Shown: positions 55,988 through 64,000 of the stretch, one piece after another
Layout: every line of letters begins with the position of its first letter
Numbering within the stretch: the stretch's first letter is position 1
Source: Gnetum montanum
Lineage: Eukaryota > Streptophyta > Gnetopsida > Gnetales > Gnetaceae
NCBI GenBank assembly: GCA_015680685.1
Contig: MNCI01030241.1
Coordinates: 340,580-404,579, forward strand
DNA: 64,000 nucleotides
Direction: 5' to 3'
Notes under the pieces: model-generated
What the model saw: the letters and a program-made list of their open reading frames with translations, nothing else
What the model was told of the DNA's origin: nothing
Database searches by the model: none
Translations under genes and position numbers: made by a program

Positions 55988-58900
55988 ATGGCATCAAAGA
56001 AACCATAGGGAGAAGGACCATCCCAACCAAGGGAGAAGTGGCTAAGAGGAGGAAGGAACCAATAGCCACAATAGCCCCAAGAAAGAGAGGTCAAAACACA
56101 TGCGATGGGACCTCTTTGAGAGGAGCCCAAGTGGAATTTTTCCATCAGATTCCTACAACTGAAATAGACCAGTCTAGGCAAGATGAGGTTCCAAGGCCTA
56201 GGCCAAATCTAGAGGTCACATTGACTAAGGCCTGCGTTGAATGAATCCATTTCAAGAAGGTCTAAAGTTTGGTTCTTCAAGAACTTAACTTTGGCTCCTT
56301 CTTAGACTTGGCACTAGAGGAGGTAAGGACTCAACTATAGGGTCTCCCATGTGGCCTATCCTCACTTTTAGTGGGGACTGGTACATCGGGGAAACCTATC
56401 CTTTCTAGAATAACCAATAGATAAACACCACAATTAAAATCAGATACATTAGCATCTCCTATTTGGTTGAGGCCATCATAGAGGTCCTTGGACTGCTTGA
56501 CACTGGGGCAACCCTGGTAGGGATCCCAAGTGGACCCAAAAGCCAAAAGGAGTGGGTCCAACAGTGTTATGGGGTGGACCATAAAGAGTACGATGCACTT
56601 AGGAAGGTGGAGAGAGCTTATTTTAAGATCATAGCCTAGCACTTGAATCCAATAGTGAGGCTAAGCAAGGTTACTACATTCTCTATCCATGCGTGCACTG
56701 CTCAAAGTAGCAAATTCCTTGTTAGCCTCCCACAACTCATATTCTTGGAAATAAAGAAATGTTTTAAAGAAAAAGAGCAAATGAAGAAGACACTCCCCTT
56801 TCAATGCCTCATCAAAAAATTATGTAAAAGGGGAGGCATGGCCTAATATGCCAAGGACACCCTCCATCATGCTCTTATCATTTCTTGGTAGGAGATGATG
56901 AAGGACAAAGTAATTGCTAAGTTGTTTGAAGAGGAACAACCACCATTACCATCAAGTATAAAGATAACACCAAAGGCTTGTGTCGCTATTGAGTGCATAA
57001 GGAAGCTATGTGAGCAACTATTGTAGCAATGGCAAAGAGAGCCAAGTGGTGGGGAATTGTTAGTCTATTAGCCAACGTTGAGCCATCTCAACGAAGTAAT
57101 TCAAACCATAAGCTGCCTGGAGAAGACTGCATCATTGTTTTTAACTCAAAGAACACAAGGTCCTACTATATCAAATCCAAGTGCCTAAGAGGTAACCGTG
57201 TCCATCCCTAGATAACAGGAATTTATAAAGATCTCCAGGAACATCATCATTTTCTCAATGCACATAGAGGAGGATGAAGGCCTACTGTCCTAGTGATGCA
57301 AACCCATGGGCAAAAAACATCAATGGAGGTGGTGACCAACAACATGGCAAAAGCACTCAATGCTCATGTAGCAACTATGCCAAATTTGCACTCAAGAATG
57401 TACAAGCTTTTGTAGGAGTGGGAAGTAGGAGGCTTAATGTAGCTCAACATGAGAAGGTGTTGGACCAACTGGTAGGAACCAAGCAACTACTTCTGGAGAT
57501 CTTTGATCTCTCGACAGATATTAGTGCAACCCAATTGAAGTTGATGGAGACTAAGGGTAAGCTCATTATATCAAATGCCCAACTTGAGGCTGCCACTACT
57601 AAGAATGGTTACGAAACAAAGAGCCCAATTAGCTAATCCCATCATTCTCAGCCAAGCTATCATATGGGATGAAGCTTTCCTACAGCTTTAGAATCGACAT
57701 AAAGAGGTTGAGAATGCCAAAGAGATCATGATCTTCAATGCATCCTTATTGGAAACTCTTGCTACCAACACTAATAAGGATTTGGTGCAAGTCTGCAATG
57801 AGAACTTGGCCTTGACAAAAAACATTCATCGCCAGTGCAATGTCAAGGAGAAAAAAGACCAAATTGTCAAATTTGTGAGACAACAGCAAGAGCAGCTTGC
57901 TAAGGTAAACATGGACCTAAGGAGGTTGGTACTAGAAAATCGGAATCTATCAATGGAGGAAGTCTGAACACTTCACTAGAAAATGGGCAATGAGGTAGCT
58001 ACATGGAAAAATGAGGCTCTAAAGTTTGAGTGAGTCAAAAATTATTATAAGAACTAGGCAGGGCTCCTCAAGGAGGTGAATGAGAAGGAAATCCAATTAG
58101 CCAAGGTGATGAGTGAGGAGGTACCCCTACACTCAACCATACAAATATGAGCATTCACGCATGATCTGGTCAAACTCCGTGAATGGGCTAGTTGTGATAT
58201 CTAGATTGTTATTTATTGATCATAGTTCGCTGTCTTCCCACTTGGACTAGTATATGCTTTGTCATGTATAATTTAGTCTAGAGTGAGGTGTATGATGTGG
58301 TTTCTAATCTAGTGCTACTCCTAGAGGCAATGGAAAATAACTTTGTTTTAAGCTAAGAGGAAAAGGGAGAGAGAGCTAAGCTAATGGGACATGAGAGGAG
58401 AGAGTCTAAACTAGCCTAAGTGCGATGAGCATCCATTCCTTAATCATTCGTACACATCTTGGACCTTATGCACGACTACTACTGGGATTACCAAGCGCAG
58501 AGCCTAGGTACGCTACTGGGTTACCAAGTAGGCACACTTAAATGCTCATGATTAACTCGTACTCATTCCGCATTTAATCAACAGGAATAGTAAATGATGG
58601 TAAAGAAATATTAACTAAGAAAATAATAAATAATAATAACAATTAAAAAATTAAAACTAAGTGAATGCTGCAATGATGAAGTAATCTCGATCTTTATTGC
58701 CGATCATGTGCATGTTTAAGTATGTCACACTCGAATAAAGGTTTCGTACAATTACAAGCATCACATTGCGGGCATGCACTTGGGAAAATCGTCTAACTCC
58801 TACGGAAACAAGCTACAAGAGCTTCCCTACAATTAACCCAAAAGATGCCTAAGTGTGGTAGAAGCACACTTATTTATAGGCTAGAACAAATGCTGCGTAA

Positions 58901-59660
58901 ACAAGGCCACGTAAACGCATGGATGGATGCGTCGATAGGGCCACGTATACGGGGCCTAGTATACAAGGCCTAGTTAACCACGATTCATCACAAGACAAAG
59001 ATGAATGAGGCCCTCTAGCAACTCCAACAAAGAGGTGATGTATGGTAGCCAATATTTGATAGATTTAATACCTACAACAAAGCAGAAATTTGCCTGAAGG
59101 AGTTGCAGATAGAAGAAATGATAGGATACATGAAACTTGCCAACCTTCATTATGTAAACCTAGTGATGCTGATAGTAGGTAGGCCAAGGTCTGAGTTGGA
59201 TAAGCAAATAGCCAACTCGTATGCCCTCTACGAGGCTGAGTTTAAGCACCACAAGGACACCAAGCAAAAGCTGAAAATAGGTAATGTTGAGCTTGAAGTT
59301 CTCATGAGCTATTTCACAGATCAACAATTGATTGCTAATAACCTAGCCAAATAGATGAATGACTACCACAAAATACAAGACCTGGTAAAGATGTTTGATG
59401 TTGAACATAAATAATTTGTAGCATGATTTATTAACGTTAAGGAGTTGTTCTTAGCAATGCCCTATTCTTGTGATGTCCTCGTATCAGCCCATATTGGCAA
59501 AGCTGTAAGGACTATGTACAACCTACAAAGTAAGGAGGAGAAAATGAAGGCATTATTAGATGCTTTTCATCTTCCACTGGAAGCAGCTGCTATAGCAAGA
59601 CAACCACAACCACAGCCTCGCCTCCATTGCCACTACCATGAGTGTTGGAGCCTAGAGAAG
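55988..59660 (+). pseudogene. ORF3 of element E, interrupted by a solo LTR
   Basis: The ATG at 55988 opens MASKKP. The plant-transposon-protein-like part has LNPIVRLSKVTTF, FLVSLPQLIFLEIKKCFKEK and LPFQCLIKKLCKRGG (56640-56840). The coiled-coil part has VGTKQLLLEIFDLSTDI, LRRLVLENRNLSMEEV (to 57966), and after the LTR insertion (58107-58990) LQIEEMIGYMKLANLHYVNL, YEAEFKHHKDTKQKLKI and a Gln/Pro-rich end (PQPQPRLHCH, then EPREGPS). Without the LTR it is about 930 codons, nearly the X length. Conservation of domain order in two far-diverged elements argues that it was a real protein. Stops are scattered. Role unknown. Confidence 0.65.
58107..58990 (-). mobile_element. Solo LTR, minus strand, in ORF3 of E
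   Basis: 884 bp, plus text TGATGAGTGAGGAGGTACCCC to CACGATTCATCA. Flanks CAAGG (58102-58106) and CAAGA (58991-58995) form a near-perfect duplication. TATTTATAG core promoter near 58869. U3 (58890-58980) has GCCACGTA(A/T)AC repeats with ACGT cores and GGCCTAGT units, unlike any other U3 here. ORF3 reads on across it. Confidence 0.9.
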
Positions 59661-59887
59661 GTCCCTCAGCACTCTTCATCTTCAACAATCATAAGATCTT
59701 GGCTATTTATTTTTGTAAGGGTGTCCAATTTTGTTATCCAAGACATCCATTTTTGCAATTTATGTAATTCTGTACAATTTGGCACTCAGATTTAGTTAGT
59801 TAGAGTATGTCAATCAATAATCACATACCTTTCCAATTTTGTAAGAAGCTCAATCCTACTTTTATTCACTCGAGGATGAATTTTTAC

Positions 59888-59904
59888 TCAGTCGTGTGTG
59901 GGTA
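59888..59904 (+). promoter_or_regulatory. 3' polypurine tract of element E
   Basis: CAGTCGTGTGTGGGTA directly precedes TGATGAATC of the LTR. Two bases interrupt the G run. Confidence 0.65.
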
Positions 59905-60775
59905 TGATGAATCATTCGATTGGCTGCGTCAACAAGCATGCATTAATGCAACCTCGTTGATGCAGCCTTGTCAATGCATGGTTTGATGTGTTGACACAAT
60001 TTCTAGTCTTACCTATAAAAATGCGCACACCCAACACATTTTGACAACATTATGTTAGTAGCTTAGTTGAACTCTTGCAAAATTTCTAGTCTAGAGTTAG
60101 AATAATTTTTGAGCGCTCACAGTAGGACTTCAAGTATTGTACGGATCCTTATTCAAGCATCATTATACATGAACACTCTGATGTGACAACAATAAAGATG
60201 AGATTTTCTAGAACTCCTTGCAGCACTTAAAATAGATTAATGTTTACTTTCATGCACTTTATTATTCATGCATTTTACATTGATGTCCTTAATTGATTAA
60301 TATGTTTAAGGATAACACATAAGTACGACCACGTCAAGCATACCATTAATGCTTAGTAATCCCCATGGTATTATCACTTGGTTTTGCCCAACAATGTTTA
60401 TTGCTTGGTAACCCAATAGCGTTTATAACAAGTTTAGGATGTGTACGAAAGGTGGGCCTGGATGCTTATGTTAGGCTAGTTAGATTAAAGGCATTAGATA
60501 GTTAATTAGTTAATTTACAATTAATTACCTTTGTTTCATTCTCAAATTAAACAAATAAAATATAAATTATAAATTAAAATAGTGTGCCTTGGCTTATACT
60601 TAACCATACACTTGAGCTTACACAAGTAAAGCTAGGAAGACAATAATTACGTCTCTAAGTTACTATCTTTGCTCATTGATGCATTTAGGGGCTAAGTCCA
60701 CAGAATCCGACCAAATCGCTAGTGCAACGCTTGTGATTTGTATGGTTGGGCGTAGGGACTACTTGTTGCTCATCA
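59905..60775 (+). mobile_element. 3' LTR of element E
   Basis: 871 bp, TGATGAATCATTCG to GTTGCTCATCA, followed by CCTAC. U3 has GCATGCATTAATGCA and GTTGATGCAGCC/GTCAATGCATGG units. A TATA-like CCTATAAAAATG is near 60012. R has GAGTTAGAATAATTTTTGAG, and AATAAAGATGAG is near 60191. CCTAC at the same point in R1 (31431) marks the insertion site. The 5' partner LTR is lost. Confidence 0.9.
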
Positions 60776-62520
60776 CCTACAAACATTGTATTAGAGAGCA
60801 TATCTTTTTTGCTTAAGAAAAAAGATGCTAAGGAAAAGAAAAAACATGTTGAAGCTAAGGATAGAAAAAAACAATTTGAAGATGAAGAAACAAAAAATCA
60901 AGTTAATGAATATGATAAAAATAATCGAACAGCAATAAAGAAACCATAGAAGTTAGAAGTTTCTATAAAAACTTTAGAGGAATATAACACTGTGTTAAGT
61001 GTGACTTAAACTAGCAATATCCTACTTAACAAGAAATGAGCTAACCACTTGAGCCACTTATCACTAGTGCCAAAATATTTTAGACAAATCAATGCTTTAC
61101 AAAATCTACCATTGTCTTAGTCTAAAGGTAAAAATTTAATAAAGAAAAGCCTTTATTTAGATTAAGTAAAAGATAACTTAATATTTCTTTGTTCCTAATT
61201 CTTTTGACCATGGCTTAAAAATTATTGCAATAATGCGTAAAGATGTGTGAAAGTATTATCTATTTCATCTTTTTTCTTTTTTTGGGAAAAGTGATAAACA
61301 AATCCCCACAATCATCAATATTATCATTAATCTTAGCATTAACAAATGAAGGAGGAGACCATTGTGTTCTTCTTCATTCTACTACCTAAAAAATTGAGGT
61401 TAAGGTAGAATGATGAAGACCATAGACGATTTACATGTAGGGCAATAATTATCACAATTCAATTACATAATGATGAAAATAAAAGAAGTTCCAAAGGTTC
61501 CTTAGTCCCTTCACATGCACAAGAAAAACTAAAATTCAAAATATCGTCATTGAAGTTATTATTAATCTTATTATTGATGAATGAGAAGGAATTTCTCATT
61601 TGCCTCTTCTTTCTCCTAGTAACAAAGAAGGATAAGTTAAGGTATTGAAAATGAGATAGCGTTTACCTTTGCCGTTACTAAATCGCCATACTTAAGTTGC
61701 AAAATGATAGTGGTATTATTTCAAATAATGAGAAAATGTTTATGTTTCTCATGGTAAGGCTTGCATTTTCACTGAATGTTGACCCGTTAACCCCTTTTTC
61801 TTGTTGCAAAGCAACAAAAGATAAAGAAAATACAGAAATTTTGAAGGTTCATGGCAGCTTCACCATTACCAAGGAAATTGAAATACAAAACATCCTCATC
61901 CGCTTTTCATAAAGAGTTAAGAATCAATTGGCTTCCTTGTTCTTTACCAGCACTAAAAAGGGGCCAGAAATATATGTTAATGAATGATAAAATAGTAGAG
62001 TGTCTGCCTACTCGGCAGCGGAATGATGAAAAAATCAAAGAAAAAAACATTAAAACGAATCAAGAGATCCGGAAGGTTCGTTCGAGTTATCCAGAGCATT
62101 GAATGTCAAAGGAAATAAAAGCCAGAGATTCCACTCTGAAATCAAAATATTCATCATCTGCTGTACTCTATCGTGAAACTTTCATATGTACGGTCACTTC
62201 ATCGTCAGGCTGCTTTGCTTTTTCCTTGCGCGTTTTGCGTGCCTTTGTATCGTATACAACTTACCAACAAAGAAGAAACTTCCTGGAATTGTCAGGCTTT
62301 ATTTGCTTGGTGCCTTCGCCGTTAAAAGCAGAGAACCTTTTCCCATCATCCGCACGCGTTGCTTTGTTATGCCATCCATTCGATTAAGAAAATTCCAGGT
62401 TAGCTTATCAAGGAAGGAAGCTCTGAAGACATATTGGATCGTATATTTGTCTGCTGCTTGGTTTAGCTGCGAATCGGCATAGTTGCATAGGGCATAGTTG
62501 CATAGGGTTTTTGCTGAACT
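60776..62520 (+). repeat. Segmental duplication copy R2
   Basis: It matches 31431-33036 throughout. Relative to R1 it has a 20-bp insertion near 62085, about 60 bp extra near 62135-62200, and a small tandem repeat GCATAGTTGCATAGG near 62480. After GGTTTTTGCTGAA the copies part: R1 goes to the TIR start, R2 does not. The part 60790-60949 is the Lys-rich frame ending IKKP and TAG. Confidence 0.85.
61851..62102 (+). pseudogene. Second copy of the MAASPL ORF
   Basis: MAASPLPRKLKYKTSSS, NWLPCSLPALKRGQKYMLMN and EIRKVRSS as at 32474, then a 20-bp insertion brings a TGA at 62100. The substitution pattern against the other copy looks neutral. Function and family unknown; it could be 5' untranslated DNA of a resistance-gene locus. 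Confidence 0.35.
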
Positions 62521-62521
62521 C

Positions 62522-63045
62522 ATGAAACAGCGCTGGCTGTCTCGTGCATGGACTGAACTGCCTTCTCAGCTCTGCATTTTTGAATTCTCAGCACTCGACA
62601 TTGCCGGTTGCCAAATAACCAAAATATCCCGTCATTGCAATGCTCTTGTTATGGTAAGCCTCTGATTTGTTCCGTTGTAAAGCGTGATAATTAAGAAGTT
62701 TTTGAACCTCTTTTTTTCCCCTGTTTTTTCCTTTTTTTTTGTTTTTATTTCCCCAAGCAGAATAGAATAGCTATACTAAATTTTACCGCCTGGGGATGTT
62801 TGCTACAGGAAGAAGAGTCAGGCTCGACATGGAAGAGAAGATGGCGCCTTTTTATGGATGACCATGCATTACTGCTGGAGCAGCTAAGAAGAAACAACAC
62901 CAAACATAGCTTCCCTGCATATCCTGGGCTTCACCTTGACTTGGAAGCAGTACTGGCTAATCTGTATGAAGCGTCAATTTCCATGTCAATCAAAGGCAAA
63001 CTGATTCATCTAAGAAAACTGCAAGAAATCATTTCAATAAACTAG
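62522..63045 (+). CDS. Possible two-exon gene, 122 codons, unknown product
   Basis: The ATG at 62522 starts MKQRWLSRAWTELPSQL. Exon 1 would end at 62653 before GTAAGC, a good donor. A T-rich intron follows, with acceptor TTGCTACAG at 62808. Exon 2 (62809-63045) continues in frame: EEESGSTWKRRWRLFMDDH, LEQLRRNNTKHSFPAYPGLH, LEAVLANLYEASISMSIKGK, and TAG. GC content is clearly higher than around it. No stop lies inside either exon. I do not recognise the family. It may be a fragment of a longer gene, or the upstream ATG may not be the true start. No polyadenylation signal is obvious. Confidence 0.35.
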
Positions 63046-64000
63046 AAAAAAATTCCTCTTGCCCTAAACACTTTGCTTCGAACAAATGCTTCTCATTCTA
63101 CGTTAAAAACCTTGCATAGACAGGAAATGGAGAAGTTGCACTATCAGCCTACATCTTTCAAATTTGAGTGAAGCCTTCCTAGGCATATGCAGTGAGATTC
63201 CAAGGTACACAATTAGCTATAGGGAGCTCCTTGTAGAGTGGGGACTAACCATGGATATTAGAAATAGTATTGACTATTGAGGCATTCCTTAAAGAATAAG
63301 CATCCCTTATTCAAGGTGACTGTAAACAGAAATGCACGCTCTTGGTAAAGGGTCTTAAAACTTGATGCAGAATTCAACAAAAATACACCAATAAAAGAAT
63401 TTGAAACTTCTGGACCTGCCTGCAACTGCAAGGAAGCCATGGCAAAACGATTTTTAACCCCTGTTGGCTATTAGTTGCTGAAGGCTGAAGACGGTGAACA
63501 AAATTGAACTTGTTTGCTGAAGCATGAATACTCAAATTAACTGGGGAAAAAAAAAGAAAAAATATCTTTATAATGCATGCAAGTCACGCCTTCAAGTGAG
63601 CTTCATGTTGGTGTTGTTGGTGAAGCCCAATTTTGTGCTGGAGCATTGTTCATGAATCATGGTTGAATTTATTGGCGGTAACATTTTATTTGTAAGATAA
63701 TTGGAAGTGCATAATTGAGCGGCCTCTCCCTGTTATATAAATTTGGGCTGTCATTTATGAAGAGGCATCAGCAGCAGCCATTGGGCAACCGTTTCTGGGC
63801 AACAAGCTATGCTTCTCTCTTTTGATCTTTTCTTATGTTCTTTTTCTGTGGCATCAGGTCTCAACCTGTACAAACTATGTTTCCAATTTCAGCAACCATT
63901 GGGCAAATAGTCTATTTTTGTTTGTTCCAGTATGCCTGTCTGTCTCAGTTTGGTCCAGCGTTTTGCAGAGACATCTGTTTTATTCTGCAGATTTTGTTAA
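63046..64000. other. Gene-flank-like sequence without retroelement words
   Basis: Mixed composition, no LTR or pol matches, no long frame. 63540-63560 is A-rich. 63700-64000 looks like a promoter and leader: TATA box, CAGCAGCAGCC, CT-rich stretches. This is the only kilobase in the window free of visible transposon sequence. Confidence 0.4.
63734..63741 (+). promoter_or_regulatory. Possible TATA box of a gene starting beyond the window
   Basis: TATATAAA in a GC-richer setting (CTCTCCCTGTTATATAAATTTGGG) is followed after about 35 bp by purine/pyrimidine mixed leader-like text and no ATG-led long frame up to 64000. An intron-like CAG acceptor pattern occurs near 63950. Speculative. Confidence 0.3.

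Noticed and set aside
1-64000. tRNA, rRNA, CRISPR arrays, bacterial operons, organelle DNA
   Set aside because: None seen. The only tRNA-related sequences are the primer-binding sites complementary to tRNA-Asp.

Overview
This window reads as nuclear DNA of a seed plant, most likely a gymnosperm and probably a conifer. It is AT-rich, gene-poor and filled with nested, decayed LTR retrotransposons. The only recognisable host gene is a broken TIR (resistance-gene type) domain whose wording resembles conifer TIR-NBS-LRR proteins. All retrotransposon pieces I can place belong to one Ty3/gypsy lineage of Tat/Athila type. Its marks are a primer site matching the 3' end of tRNA-Asp, domain order gag-protease-RT-RNase H-integrase, LTR ends TGATGAG...CTCATCA, 5-bp target duplications, and in some copies a third ORF between integrase and the 3' LTR. 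The species call is an inference.

Layout. (1) 1-30904 is a stack of insertions. An old LTR (676-1244 plus 30585-30904) is split by a composite (1245-30584) flanked by GTAAC. The composite holds element X (gag 12135-13690, protease/RT 22384-23434, integrase tail 24061, ORF3 26542-29402, 3' LTR 29641-30584). Element Y (about 1546-12134) sits inside the X gag, and the minus-strand RT/integrase-deleted element Z (15417-22383) sits between the X gag and protease. A broken element V (about 13700-15120) and minus-strand LTRs at 1-543, 8625-9608, 23440-24060 and 24630-25454 complete the stack. (2) 30905-34180 is host-like sequence with a TIR pseudogene at 33089-33574. (3) 34180-46230 is the worn 3' end of element G. 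Its LTR is split by element D (36325-45973, duplication AGTTT), the most complete copy, with a 619-N gap over the start of its 3' LTR. (4) 46231-49590 is very AT-rich and holds a divergent copy of the host-like repeat. (5) 49591-60775 is element E, which lacks its 5' end, carries ORF3 interrupted by a solo LTR, and ends in a 3' LTR. (6) 60776-62520 is a second copy of the 31431-33036 segment. It is followed by a possible two-exon gene (62522-63045) and a TATA-containing flank.

No element here looks able to move by itself. gag, protease and RT lie in one frame in D and Y, so the lineage probably makes one Gag-Pol polyprotein, but every copy has many premature stops. Most of these can be explained as C-to-T or G-to-A changes at CAG, CGA and TGG codons, as expected from long-term cytosine methylation. 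The observations most worth following are the third ORF (a plant-transposon-protein-like domain plus a long coiled coil), the exchange of unrelated repeat-built U3 modules between otherwise similar LTRs, a chimeric LTR made by recombination between nested elements, and repeated polypurine-tract-like motifs after integrase.
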